Part shown: in pieces, positions 1-13,037 of the stretch
Numbering within the stretch: position 1 is the stretch's first letter
Layout: each line of letters starts with the position of its first letter
Assembly: GCA_008360975.2 (NCBI GenBank)
Contig: CM039184.1
Location: 37,993,797 to 38,057,796, forward strand
Direction: 5' to 3'
Source of the DNA: Lichenostomus cassidix
Taxonomy: Eukaryota; Chordata; Aves; Passeriformes; Meliphagidae
Length of the DNA: 64,000 bases
Translations under genes and position numbers: made by a program
Notes under the pieces: generated by a model
Databases searched by the model: none
Seen by the model: the letters and a program-made list of their open reading frames with translations, nothing else
What the model was told of the DNA's origin: nothing

Positions 1-2538
1 TCCGTAAAAAGGACTTTTTAAGTCTTCTTAGATAACAGCTTAGATCTAAAAAATTATTTTAGTATAGATGAGTGGACTGAAAACTTGGTGTGTTTCATGT
101 CAGGGTGAGGTCGATTTTTGTCTTGCTTATGTTAACAGACAGGAACAGCTTGGTCATTTTTGAGAACATAGCTAAAAAAGACTGCTGATTTTGTACATTT
201 GAAAAATTTGATGCCGCTTTCTTTCTGACTGCCTATAGTCCTTGTTATTTAGTAGGAATTTCAAAGTTAGCACAGTGCTGGGGTTAGTGTCCACTGTGTG
301 TCTTGCCATTTTATTGCTCTAAGAGTTGAGAAAGGAGATCATAGTTTGAACATGTTCTCTTGGCATGTCACTGGGACAGCAATGAGACAGAAAACTTCTT
401 GCAATTAAAAGTACTTATAAATCTTACTGCTGGGTAGTTGAAGCATGAACTCTTCCATTCGATCATGGCATGGGGTCAGCTGCAGTATGTGCTAACCCAA
501 CACCTGGTTTTCCTTGAAAATATCTTAATCCATGTTGTGTTCACTTAGGATTTGGTACTGTGGGTCTCTGCAGGGCATGGTCAAAAAGCAGAAGTAATAT
601 CTCATATTCTAAATCTCTCTTAAGATCTCAGTAGCTTTTTTAGCTCTTGTCAAAATGAAGAACTTGAATTGCTTCATGCAAGAGTTACGAGGCAACATGA
701 TTGGAAAGACGTGAAGCTGGAATGGTTTGTTTTGGTGGCTAATCCAGGTGAAGGATTCGTTGCAAAAATTGAAATAAGTTATCAAATTGCACTGCAACAA
801 CTGTGGGAAAATACAGGAATCAGATAATTTTCAAGGAGTGATTTGCAGTTCAACATTCAGCACAAAGGAATAATTGAATGACAAGACTGTAGTACAGTGT
901 CTGCAAATTAATTGGCAAGGAACTCAGGTTCCATAGTTTTCTTCTTGTTCTTCAAAAAACTGTGACCTAATCTCACTTTATAGTTAGTACTTGCCAGCAT
1001 ACAAGTACTTGAAATTGTGTTTGCTAGTGCTCTTTTGAACTTGAGTTTCATGAAACAGTAAGAATACACATTTAAAAGAGAAAATTTTATAATAAAGAAT
1101 ATTTGTGTTTTTCCTCTGTCTGTGGTTGTAGTGCTTAGACTGAAACTGCAGAGCACTTATCTACACATGACTTAAGTGAGCTCAGTTGCTGATATGAAAG
1201 ACACTGATTTCTCCAAGTTTGTACCTGGCCATATGGGACCAAATTACACACAGACCATTGCAGTTAGATGCAACTTACTTTAAAACTTAATTTCTGCAGT
1301 TCCTGACTAAGCAAAAGTTTCAAGAAGGTTTAACTACAGACATTATAAAATTGCAAATAGAAATTGCTTCTGCGCAAATGCAATAAGCAAAAATGTATTA
1401 GAGAGTCTGGAACTGCAAATTGGAAAATTTTTAATCTGGTACTTGTCCAATACTTTAATAGCACCTGGAAATGATAGAAAAATTGAGAAGCCTCCACAAT
1501 TTAGATGTATTTTACTGATTTATACATGCTAAAAAAAATTAGAAGGCCCAATTTCAATTGTGATGTTTTTCTTTCCTCCTAAATAGGTGCAAAAAAAACC
1601 CCAACAAAATAAAATAAGTATAAATACGCCTAATAAATAGCCTAAATAGATTCACTGTGCTGAACAGCTGAACCTTTCTATTAGAGCTAATCATCATAAA
1701 TCAATTATTTAAGCAGAGATTCAGAAATATAGACAATCTTATGTCATAATACTTTTCCAAGAATAGTAATTTCAGAGCAGCAGAGGGGAAATCACTCTAT
1801 ATAATACATGATATTTAAAATAATTTTTTAAAAAAAGAGAAAAAAATAATGCCCATTTTCAAAATATTAGTCTCGAAAATGTACTGATCTGTAAATAAGC
1901 ATGCAGCATGAGGTATTTTACACAGAAGTTTAATAACTGATATGTGAGTAAAATATTCTTAAGACACTAAAATATAGTGGAAAAAACAAGGCTTAGTGGC
2001 ATGCTGAGGTATTAAATATTAAGAAACAGTTAATCATTCTAATGGGGGGCAACAAAAAAAAACCAACAAAAAGCTCAAAAAAAGTTTCTGTCTTGGAGAT
2101 TGCTGTCATGCATAGAAGTAAACAGAATTGATTGAAATGTGTTTATCCTAACTTAGGAGACCTCTCAATATCTGCTCTAAATATGATTGCAAAAGTGGAA
2201 AAGCTGCTATTTGGGCTGAAAAGGCTGGTTTCTTTGAACTTTGTTCTTTACTCAGAACTGACACAGAAGATTTTAGAAAATATTAAATTGAACAAATGGC
2301 TCAGGTCAGATTTCTGCATGCAATTCTTAAAAATTTATTTAAATAAAAATACTTCATGCTTCATTTGTTTTTCTCAATTATGTTTTTTGTTGTGGTACTT
2401 GTAAATTTATTTTGTTCAGAAATTAAATGTCCTGAAGTGGGAAGTAATGCAACTTCAGTATGCTTGAATTCTCAAAAATTATGCAGAGCCTTAGCATTTC
2501 AAGTAGCAATCATGTACTGCAATCCAGTTATTAAAATT

Positions 2539-2553
2539 AAAAAAAAAAAAAAA
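2539..2553. repeat. A15 homopolymer
   Basis: A run of 15 A follows an ATTAAAATTA context. It could be a decayed poly-A tail, but no recognisable retrocopy lies upstream. Confidence 0.8.
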
Positions 2554-3263
2554 GATAAATGGCTCACTTTGGAGAACTAATAATTGGACAAGAACATATT
2601 TTAATTATACTTTGAGAGCAACGACTGTACAAGACAATATCTTGTACCTTCTAGATTGGCCAATTCCATTACATTCCTTAGCACCTAATCTTTGCAACTT
2701 CTTGATCTTTCAAAGGTTGAAAAAAATTTCCCCCCAAACCCTATGAAAGTTTCAGAGACCCCCATATGCCCCAAATTTTTAAACCATAAAAAAAACCTAA
2801 AAATACCAAAACAAAGGAACAAAACCCAAATAGCCCTGTCTTCTGTTCTTTGAAACCTGGTCGAAGGTATTATTCATTTATCGGTAAGCATTCTAATAAT
2901 TTTAGTTTCTATTTTCTGTATGTCAGATCAAATTGTGATAACACATATGTTGTCTAACTGTATTGGCATCATGCACTTCACTGTCCAGACTGTTCATCCA
3001 AAGAGTGACAACTTGACACCAAAAGAAGTTTTATAAAAGATGGTGGGATTTGTATAACAATTAATAAGTACTTCTATAAGTTTTTCTCTTACACTTTTCA
3101 TGAGTGCCAAGCAGGGAATGAGATTTTTGCCTGACTGGTCCTCCCAGTACTGGCCATTCATCACTTATGCTCTCACTTTGTTCTGAGGCCCCTTACTGGG
3201 CTGGGTGGGGTGGAGAATCCTACCATAAACCTTCAGTGTCTCATGTACAACTCCTTGAGGAGT

Positions 3264-3309
3264 TGCAAAATTAAATCTTAGATAAATGCAAAATTAAATC
3301 TTAGATAAA
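3264..3309. repeat. Perfect 23-bp tandem duplication (2 copies)
   Basis: Bases 3264-3286 are repeated exactly at 3287-3309. The unit opens TGCAAAATTAAATC and closes TTAGATAAA. There is no third copy. Perfect identity in otherwise drifting neutral DNA suggests a recent slippage or small-duplication event. Confidence 0.9.
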
Positions 3310-5854
3310 AATTAAAGTCTTGGCTTTTGTTACCAAATTATGTGCATATCCTCAGTTTTAATGACCCTCAGCATTGGTGAAACTGCATTCTGATTTCACT
3401 GAATGTAAGTAGGTTTGGCTGTTAAATATATTCAGGAAAATATTTTCCCTATAGAGTTAAGCAAGAACAACTTTTTAAAAATTAACCTGGAAAAGTATTA
3501 GTCGACAGAAATCTAATATATTGACTCATTGTACTTTGTGGAATCTAGAAGCAAAATGAGGGGACAAAATACTGAAGTATATATTATTTACTGCGAATCA
3601 ATGTTATTAAAGGAATAAAAGTAATCTCAAGTTTTACATCCTATTCATTCCCCCAGGCAAACATGTAGTGAAAGCAGAGTAGTTTTCTTGATTTTTATCC
3701 AGTTTCTTGACTTTTACTTGGAACTATAGATTCTGAATATTTCCAAGGCCTTAGAGGCTTCATTTAATGTAGAAGGATTTTAAAGTTTTATGGATATCGT
3801 AACAATATTCAAGATAAAATTTAATGTGCTGTCCAGGTTTATTTGTATAGGATAGAAGGATAAAATACTGCTAGTAGTGAGGGACTAGTTTTAAGTATCT
3901 AATGAGCATCATCCTAAAATATTAGCCTGACACTGACCACTCACTTGAAAAATATGGATCTAATTTAAACAGTGGTTTTAACAGTAATAACAATTGTATA
4001 ATAAAATTCTGTAGTTTAGCTGCATGTAGTAATATGTTTTCTTTATTTTTTCTTTTTTTCCTTCCTATCATGCTTTTCTTTACTCCTCTACTATTCTTTC
4101 TTTGCCATCATTTCTAGTAAAGATTAGGAATAAACAGGTACTTCTAAAAATATTTTCTAGAAGAAGTTTCATAGAAATTCAACAGTTTTGTTATAAAAAG
4201 GGAACAGAAGAAAAACTTTATTTACTTAAACTGGTGCTTAAGCTGCAACGATCTCAGTCAATCCTGATTTTTGTTTGGCTGAAGACAATGAGAATACTCT
4301 GTGCAGGAAGTTGCATTTGTCAGTCCTCTGAAGCCAGCGGAAAACTCCTCAAAACACACAAAGCTCATGAGTAATGTGGTTATGGAGGGAGAAAATAAAA
4401 GGAAGAGCACATTTTTGCTGAATTTGGCAAGCAAAACACTGAGTTACATAAAAACACCATGGTTTTATTCCGCATTAAATTTCTTGTCTCATGGGGATGA
4501 ACTGAAACTTTGGGTTTGATTCTATAGTTATCTGTATGTGGAGAAAGAAGTGGTGCCAAAGGATTTTAGTAACATTGGCCTGGTTTTTTCCTTGTATCCA
4601 AGCAAGTCTCTCTCTTTCTTTTCTAAACTTTTAAGAAGCTGTTTGATTTGGTTTTGCTTTTACCACACTTTTGAAATGTTGTATAAGATAAAGCTAAATT
4701 TATGTTATGTTCTAACAGATCTTAAATGACCACATGTTTTGCATGCTATTTTAAATCACTCAAGTAGAGTATCAGTAAAAATAGATAAAGTATTTATTAG
4801 CCTCTTTTTGACTAGCTATATTTCACAGCAGTGGTGATTTGCCTGATTAAGAGATTAGTTTCTCAGAAGAACATATTTGAATGAGAATTAACTCCAAATG
4901 CTCAGTGGTGCCAAGTAGATTATTTTCCATATGATAGGGGTGGTTCTAATTATTTGCATGTACTTTTATTGCTATATTGTATATTACTTTTCAGGTTGCC
5001 GTATTATTGACAAAATGTGCTGCTGTGGCAGCAAAAACAAAGTTGTATTACACAGAGAGGAGCAGAGATGCAGGCCAAATGGGGAAGTATCATGGGAATT
5101 TTAAAGGATCATATGAGTTGTATGCTAGCTCCTGAAGTGAAAGAATCTACAGGCATGGTGACAGCATATACACTGAGAATTATAAATCAATGTTCAAAAT
5201 GTTGTGAAATCTAGAACAAAAATTCGGCCTTTTTAATGCATGAACAGTAATTAGGTACTTTCTTACATTGCCAGTTGTTTTAATACTCCCAAAGAGAATG
5301 CTTCTCTTGGGGGGGTTTAATGACACAATATTGCTCACAATGGATGGTGTGTGTCATAGATAGCCCAGGGAAGCCTGAAAAGTGCCATGTGGCTGGCAGA
5401 GCTCCTTGGTCTCTGGACCAAAACTAGCATGTTGGTATCCATGCAAAAAGGCTTTACTAATGCCATGTGGCATCAAATTAGTAACAATAATTTATATTTG
5501 TGTCTCAGTTGCCCTAGGAAGACCTCCAGTAGAATTTATTTAAACTTGCATAATCTTTTATTTCCTAAGGATAATATATGGAAAGAAAACAGTTCTTCCT
5601 CCTTTCATAACATTGGAATTAGATTTTTAATGTAATCCTGAGGAGCATTCTCTCTTTATCTTAGATCTTCTGCATGGTGGGAACTTCTGAAGGAAAAATC
5701 TTTCTTTTCTTACAACACCCCTTCAGTCTGAACTCCAGCAGCAACCAAACAATAATCTTCTGATTTATAGAATAGCATGGTGTAGAATGTCCTGTGAGAG
5801 CAGAATTAATATGAAGCAAGTTAACATTAAATCCGTATTTTACAGACTGTGTGT

Positions 5855-5876
5855 GTGGTTAAGTGGTTAAGTGGTA
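5855..5876. repeat. GTGGTTAA short tandem repeat
   Basis: Two full GTGGTTAA units (5855-5870) are followed by a partial third copy. This looks like minor slippage with no evident function. Confidence 0.7.
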
Positions 5877-6262
5877 GAAGCAGCATGCAAAATGGTATCA
5901 ACTGTCTCCCCGAACCAAAACTGGATGGCTGTGTCAGCACAGCCCTATCCCTACACTAATTACTAACAGGAGTGTGCTTTGAGATTTGTTGTAGGACAAG
6001 AATACAGAGAAAAGCTTGGGAAATGTGACATTAATAATACTAGGTTGCACAGTGCTGCCTAAGTAAAAATTCTTGCTGAATCTATCGGTCACACTGCAGT
6101 ATAGCCTCTACAGAGTAGTGGAAACCTTCAGGTGTAAGAAATGTAGTTCCCTGCCTAATGTTGTTATCTAGTGTTGACAAGTAGGCTGGTACTACACCAC
6201 AATGTGCAAACCCACTGAAAATCATTGTATCCAGTCTCTCCAAGCTATTGGCTCTATATGAC

Positions 6263-6996
6263 TGTGCTGGTTTAAAACTCTGCTGGAAAACTAAACCCGT
6301 TCAAGCTGTTCCCTTTCCAGCACCCCCTTCCAATAATGGAGGAAACATTAGGAGAGATTAGAAGTTGGAATAACAATGTACTGAAAACAGCAATAACTGC
6401 ACCAAAATTAATAACAAGGAGTGTACAACAGAGAGAGACATTTTTCTACCTGCAAACAAGGTATTCACTACTGAAGGTTCCTCCCAGGCAGCACTTCATA
6501 TGGTTGCCAAAAAGGACAAAAACTGGCGAAAGGAGAACTTCCACAGCTTAGCTTTTTCCCAACCTCTCAGCCTGCAAAGAAAAACAATGGAAAGCAGGGA
6601 CATAACAAAAACTCAGAAACTAATTCATCTGAACAGGGAGTTGTGCTGCTAAAATGCCAGCTGTGGTGGTCCTAGTGCCAGGGCTCTCCCTTGGATGCCA
6701 TGGTGGAAGCGGTGGCACAGCAGGGCTCTCCCTTGGTGAGGCAGCACAGCCCTGAGCCCTGGTCCCACACAACCTCTGGCATGAGCCAAGCTGACAAAAT
6801 GGCAAACTTTATTTCCAGCCTTGGCTTCTTCCTGCTGAGACCATGTCCCCAGTCATGGGGCAGATGGTATTGAATAGACAGTGCTCCACCCCCTTGCTCT
6901 GTAACCATGAGAATGACTTACTCTAGGAGCAGGAAAGAGACCTGTGGGAAGTGCATTGCTCTGGCAGTAGGCCCTGATGTGTCCCAAAATCATGCA
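6263..6996. mobile_element. Probable solo LTR of an endogenous retrovirus
   Basis: A GC-richer block stands out from its AT-rich flanks. It opens TGTGCTGGTTTAAA, like the sense start of the LTR family seen elsewhere in this window, and can be closed at a CA (6995-6996). This gives a TG...CA element of about 734 bp. The outer flanks are TATGAC (6257-6262) and GATGAC (6997-7002), a possible 6-bp target duplication with one mismatch. An AATAAA lies on the minus strand at 6808-6813. A 16-bp direct repeat, CAGGGCTCTCCCTTGG, occurs at 6679 and again at 6721. No retroviral coding remains. Orientation and the right boundary are uncertain: an alternative end is near 6907. Confidence 0.5.
6679..6736. 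repeat. 16-bp direct repeat inside the LTR-like block
   Basis: CAGGGCTCTCCCTTGG occurs exactly at 6679-6694 and 6721-6736, 42 bp apart. Internal duplications of this size are common in LTR U3 regions, which mildly supports the LTR reading. Confidence 0.8.
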
Positions 6997-8460
6997 GATG
7001 ACTGTCCAGGTTTGTGCAGAATGAGGGGTTGGGACTGTGTCTATGTGTATCTGACTGCCCCATTGAGGCATTTGTCTTATCTGTCCTTCCTTTGTCCTTG
7101 ACTTCTTTTTTTAATTCTGAGTTTTCTGTACTGTGTCTGATGGGTGAAGGTGTTATTTTTTAATTTGATCAGTATTCTATATCAAATGGTGTTTACCATA
7201 AAATATAGTGACACTTAATGTCTAATTAGCTGAAGTTTAATCTCAGAAGCTTGATGAGGAAGAGACCATGTTTTTCTAGTGTTGCCTGTGTAGTTCTGAA
7301 TTTAAAAATGCCTCTTTCTTTCACTGCCCCTTTCAGATTTCCTTTCTTTTTTTTTCCCCTATAGCAAGACCAGTGATTATTTAAAGGGCTTTAAAAACAA
7401 CTGAAAATATATGGTTATGTGTTGCTTGCTGTGATCATGTTTTTGCTTTTGTATGGTTATGACATAGCAAGATTAATGCAAGTGTAAGTCAATGTATACA
7501 CTAAGTCAATTTTCTGTGCATAAAAGGAATCTAAATTAAAATGGCAGCTTGTAAACTCAATACAGCATGTGACAAGTTGACAAATGGTAAATAAAGCCTA
7601 GTAAAAAAAACCAATTAATTTCAAGTCTGCAAATTTGTTCAGGTAGTTGACCTGGCAAACAAAGTTATTGTCTAATCCTCAGAAAATAAGAGATTAATCA
7701 GAAAATTACCCAGATAAATATCATTTATCCCTGATCAATTTTGAGGGAAAAAAAGTATGTACTGTTACTGTAAGAAAACTGGTTTATATATTTGAATTTG
7801 CAATTTCTTTTCAGAGAGTTTCAAATTTAAAAAAAATCAAGCTTTTCTTAATTGATTTACGATGAATACTCAGAGTTGCTAGCTAATCCTCTATTCCTTG
7901 AAATTAATTCTTAAATTAGAAGAGTAATGTCTGGACCTTCCTGTCCATTGAGGCATAGTAATGAGCACTTAAGATCAAACCCCTTTTCCTTATACGGTAA
8001 ATGCCTACATATGTGGTCTGCAACCACTTAGATTTATTTTCTGTTTTGATCTTCAGTTGTTTCAGTTTGCTCGACAGAGCACAAACACACTGTAAGTGCA
8101 GTAGATGAAGCATCCCTCTCATTTATTACTGTAGCTGGATTTGCAATTGCTTTTCCTTTTGGGAATTCTTCTTCAAAGTGTTGTAAATATTTATTCAAAG
8201 AGTGATCTCGCATGTCACGTATTTCTTTGGACACATAACCATAACAAGTGATTTTATGTTATTCTTTTACTTGAAAATAACCTCACAAGGGGAAGAGGAG
8301 AAGACCCTGTGTCTTATAGAAATACATCAATTTTTGTTGAATTATTAATTTGGTGTAAATGTATTTGTGTATTTTAGAAGATTAACAAAGCAAGTGTATA
8401 TCTGTATTTTTTGGGCAGTAGCACCTGAAAATTTCTGGTTTTGAGTCCTGCAATGTATAA

Positions 8461-8472
8461 ATATATATATAT
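8461..8472. repeat. (AT)6 microsatellite
   Basis: Six uninterrupted AT units lie within a longer A/T-only stretch. It is a simple sequence repeat with no further signal. Confidence 0.7.
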
Positions 8473-11148
8473 TTCCCATTTAAATACAATATGATGACTC
8501 ATTCTAATATAAAGCTAGGTGAAAGATGCAAATTGGTTGCAGATGTTAAACCATGTACTATTACTGTTGGTAATTGATAGAAGCAATGCTTCCCCTTAAT
8601 ATTTTAAATATTATATAGTACCTTCTGACTTGATTAACTGCCAGGCATAAGAGTATCAAGGCAAATATTAGATATTACGCGTAGACATAAGTTGCATTTA
8701 GTGGGTTTTTTTTTCGTCGTTTAAAAATTACTGGGTTTGTATATGTCATGCAGATTGAGTTTTCCAAAAGCTCCATTCTGTTTTAAACTACCCTGGGTAG
8801 CAAAGCTTATGGAGGATGAGAAGAAATGTGCACAGGAAAGCCTGACGAATGCTGCACTACTGCAAAAGCAAACAAAACCCTCCCCAAAATCTTCACACAA
8901 ACATACACCCACACCCTCAATATATGATGTTAAAAAGTGGTGTATTAAAGTAAGCAATACTAATGTATATGATGCTTAAAATAAAAATATAAAAGCTCTG
9001 AGTTATGTATTTTGAATTTCAACCTTGTCAAATATAAAATTTCAAGAGGCTTGATGACAAATTTATATTAATGATTCGAAATTATCTGACTGAGGTTTGA
9101 GATTAAATAAAGCATTCAAAATATTACAGTAATTCCCAGCTTCTTCATGTTAAGATGCTCTATGACGATGGACTTTGGATTTTATTAATCTTATATGTTC
9201 TTCTCCTTTCCTGTTACTGACAAATGTTAATAAAAGGCAGCCCTTGAGAGGTTAAAACTCGATGTACAATTGTTCAGGAACAATCCTGTTGTATACTATA
9301 TGCTCTAACACAATGGCTAGTGCTCGCCTACAATTTACTGTTAGATATCCAAGTATTTACGCTATTATTCAGCAAAAGAAGTATTTGTTTTTTCTGATGC
9401 TCTGTAGAATTACCAAGTGCTCTAAGATCTCAATAGCTGTAATTATGAAAAAAGGTTTTGTTTTATTCTCAATCTTAACCCTAATTTGAACAGTTATAAT
9501 ACATTTCTCGTCTGCACTTATCCTTTTTATTTTAATTTTCAACTTCGGAGTTAGTGTCTGCTGTTCAAGACTCCTGCATGATGCTATGTTCAGAACCCAG
9601 TGAGATTCTGGTGATTCCAGTGAGACACAATTTCATAAATAGAGAGCTGCCATGCTAAAAGTAATACCAACCAGTTTCATATGCTTTTCTTCTAAGTTAA
9701 ACTTTTTAAACATTGGCCAGGGGAAAAAATATAAATATTCCTCCATGGTTCAACAACAGAAAAACAGCTCACAGAAATTGCAGGCATAAATTTCTGACAT
9801 TGGCTTGGTCTGTTGCTATTTTCTTATGTGTCAGGAGGTGGCGATGAAAGGCAGTGTAGGAGCTGGGAGAAAGTCGCACAAACGAAGTCAAGTGAAAAAA
9901 TAATGCTTGGGAAGAATCTGTTTTGCTTTCTGTGCTGTATGAGGCTTTGTTCTTCGGAGCATCTTTAGGTTACGTTAATTTTATTTCTATTTTATTAGCA
10001 AGTGGTTCTTTTGTCTTTTGCAGCCCATGAATAATGTCTTTCTGTAAAATGCAGATCACTGCCACAGGTGCACTGGTTTTATGACAAATATGACAATAAA
10101 GAATATGCAGGTAACCTGGTGAAAGATGAGAATGGTGTATGTGTTTGTGAACAGAATAGTTAAAGTAATAGGGACGGTGAACTCATTCCTGTGATGCTCA
10201 CCACAAATCCATTAAGAAATAGTTCAAGAAAACCAACAGAATTCCTTCCCAGACTAAGGAAGGATTTACACGGTAAAAATAACAGAGTAGTGGTGCCATC
10301 TAGGGATTAATTTTCTTAGTGCTCTGTCACTATTCTTGCTCTGGGTGTGGGCAGCATGTGAAAAATGAGCAATGCTTTTAAAGTCGTTTTGCCAATAAGT
10401 AACACTCCTGCCTTATGTGCTGTTTTGGAATGATATATGCTGGAAAGTGTCATCAGTTCCATTTAGGATAGGATGAAGCACTTAATTTCTTCTAAACCTT
10501 GTCTTTTTTTTCTCTCTTTTTTTGGCCAGAGGCATTTCAAGAAGTCACTAAGTAGATGCAGTGGAGTTTGGGATGCTGTTGGCAAGACAGCGTGTGCTGT
10601 TGGTACAATACTTAATTATACAATTGAGTAATATTTTCTTTTCAAATGCTGTTCCATTGTAAATCTTGAGCAGAAACTCCCAGCTGGGGTCCCACTCTCT
10701 TCAAACTTTGTATGAGGTTTATGGAAACTAATCAAATATGAGAAAAATAAATAAGGTCCTTCCTCTTTCTTACACTCTACATTATTTTAAGGTCAGTGGT
10801 ATTGCATGGGAGTGTTTTGTTCAGTGGCAAGAGTGCGACCTTATGTTGGGTAATGTGAACACAGAGGAGAGAACTGAGTGTTATCTAAGTTTTAATGGCT
10901 GGAATATGAATGTATATATCATACGGGTTTAGTTGTTTGGGTTTTTTTCTGAAAAAATTATAAATGGAGCTATGAGATTTATTGTCCCAGGTAATATAAA
11001 ACATGGCTCAAATTAATACCTGAAAAAATGAATTTTCTCTCTCTATACTGAATTTCATTACATTTTCTTTAGTTGCTTATGTGCTTTATTTGCTTGAAGT
11101 GCATTGCTTACAAATGAGCAGGTATGTTGTGGAGATTGTGGCTTGCTC

Positions 11149-11171
11149 ACTGTCAGCTCAAGCCTGACAGT
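11149..11171. other. Perfect 8-bp hairpin
   Basis: ACTGTCAG (11149-11156) pairs with CTGACAGT (11164-11171) across a 7-base loop. Nothing links it to a known RNA. Its right arm belongs to the motif repeated at 11690. Confidence 0.6.
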
Positions 11172-12995
11172 ACATGTGGTTACCTACTTTTATCTCCTGT
11201 TTTTTAAATGGTGGAAGTCTCAAAAGATAGAAGACAACAGGTGGGCTTTACTGTGAATTAAGAGGTGATTTTTGTGTTCTGTAATTTGAATAGATCTGCA
11301 CTGGCCCAGCAAGTAATCCTAGGTGCTTCACCATTTCAGCAGTTTTAGCCTCACTCATGCTGTGTGGAATATTCATTCTTGGAGTGTGGCAGCCAACAGT
11401 TATCAAATTGCCAACACTTTCCAAAAGGAAAGGAGTTCTTCAGAAATGAAGAGTTTGTACAACCTGATGAAGGAGCTGTTCTTACATGCAGTTCATTTTC
11501 TCTCAGTAAAGAGAAGTATATATTCTGCTACCCTGGGATGAAATATAATTTAAAATAAATAATTTTTAGTAAAAATTTTTTTCTCCTCTTTTCATTTCTT
11601 CTGATATAGATTTCCTGTGGAGTTTTTCCAGACTTTTATCTAACATCAGCAGCTAGCCAAAATGTTGTTGGATACCTATAGATGGTCACAGCCTGACAGT
11701 TCATGTCACTTGTTTTGCTAAGAAATTCTCTGTGTTATTTGTGAATACATGCATGTTGCAAACCATTGGAGATACAAATAATACAGAAATAAGGTTTTTT
11801 TCAAATATTTTTGGGTTTAGTTTTCCTGGACAGTTGGAGGTGCTCTGAACAGTCTAAGTGTCTATGTAGAAATCAAAACTTTTTTTTTGAAGAGATGGGA
11901 AGATGAGGAAGCTATTAAGTGGAGATGAAGAAATACTAAACATCTATAATTAAAAGAAAATAATTTAAAGAAGCTTGCTAATTTATAGTTTAAAAAATAT
12001 TAAAAATTGTTATATGCAAGCTTTTTCTTAACTCAGGGATTCATTCTAGTAAATACTTGAAGGACTGTGTGTTAGCACTCAACTGTTGTATCAATTACTA
12101 TGTCATATTTTGAAGGGAACTTAATACACCAATTCTTACCCCATATCTTATACTTTAAAGAATTGTTAAGAATCCCAGCTGCACATCAACCACACTTCTC
12201 ATGAAACACGTGTTATCTACTTTAGCACTCTTGACCTTATCAGATGGTAATTTTCTAGCTTTTAAGAAGTAATTTTTGAGATTTTCAGAGGTACTCCCAG
12301 ATTCTTCCTAAGGTGCTTTTACTGTCTTAAGTAGTCTTTAAATGATTTACTTCTAGTACTTTCATTTTATATTTTATATGTTGATTGCTTGCTGAACTCT
12401 TGCCTTGATGTATGAATAGTAAACGAAGATATAAAAAGCTTTAAACTCAATTTGAATCAGCTTCTAAAGTCAGACTATTTCATCTGGTAAATATGAGTTT
12501 CCTTATCTTTACTCCTACATAAATTAAAGAGAAGAGTTAATGAAATTAAAAATAACTCAAATACTTTGCTACTTAACATATATTGAGAAGGCTTTGGGTT
12601 ACCAATGATTTCATTGAAAATTATTCTTCAGTTTGCTTGGATGATTTATATGTAAATAATTTCCCAGCAAGACAGAAAATGTGTATTTCTTTTTTATGCT
12701 TTACCAACCTTATCAGCTTTGTGTTTAATAGTTTTTAAGGTTTTCAAAAAATTTGAAGAAGGCATCTCAGCCTTTAAAAAAACAAAACATGAACAACAGC
12801 AAAACTTTCACTGAGGTGATTAATATTTAGAATTTTAACATATTTTAAAGTGCTTATTACTGTTTTCTTAAAAAAATCATATAATTAACATAATTATATA
12901 AGGCTTACAACTTGAAATTTCCATTGGATAGGAATATTTTCAATAAGCACAGTTTCTTGCATGGCAGCATTTTCAATGAGCCCAGTAAGAGCCAT

Positions 12996-13037
12996 ATAGT
13001 CATAAAATCATGTAGGTTCAAAGGAACCTATGGTTGC
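12996..13037 (-). mobile_element. CR1 LINE 3' end, left piece of a split copy
   Basis: The stretch containing CATAAAATCATGTAGGTTCA and AGGAACCTATGG reads as the reverse complement of a CR1 3' terminus, the usual AATCAT...AGGTTGGAAGGGACCT pattern. It stops where an LTR begins and resumes at 13512-13517. Joining 13037 to 13517 restores the normal CR1 spacing through the AACC landmark, so the two pieces are one element. The copy is diverged and 5'-truncated, as most CR1 copies are. Confidence 0.65.

Larger units (their letters stand above)
1..6256. other. AT-rich non-coding stretch, no gene seen
   Basis: No exon, RNA gene or interspersed repeat could be recognised here. Open frames are all under 100 codons and match no family I know. 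Small structures present are A/C-rich low-complexity tracts (1590-1617, 2050-2084, 2781-2830), an A15 run (2539-2553), a 23-bp tandem duplication (3264-3309) and a short GTGGTTAA duplication (5855-5876). It is most simply intergenic or intronic DNA. Very old repeats or conserved non-coding elements cannot be excluded by eye. Confidence 0.6.
7003..12995. other. AT-rich non-coding stretch, no gene seen
   Basis: No gene or full repeat was recognised. The stretch holds an AT dinucleotide run (8461-8472), an 8-bp-stem hairpin (11149-11171) and a 17-base motif that recurs with one change (11161-11177 and 11690-11706). Polypyrimidine-AG sequences near 7340-7365 and 10500-10530 look like splice acceptors but lead into frames that close quickly or match nothing, so they are not called as exons. 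Confidence 0.6.

Noticed and set aside
7340..7400. Splice acceptor (pyrimidine run then CCCCTATAG) as an exon start
   Set aside because: All following frames close soon or lack any recognisable domain, and no matching donor was seen. Similar runs occur at 10500-10530, 11580-11610 and 55610-55625.
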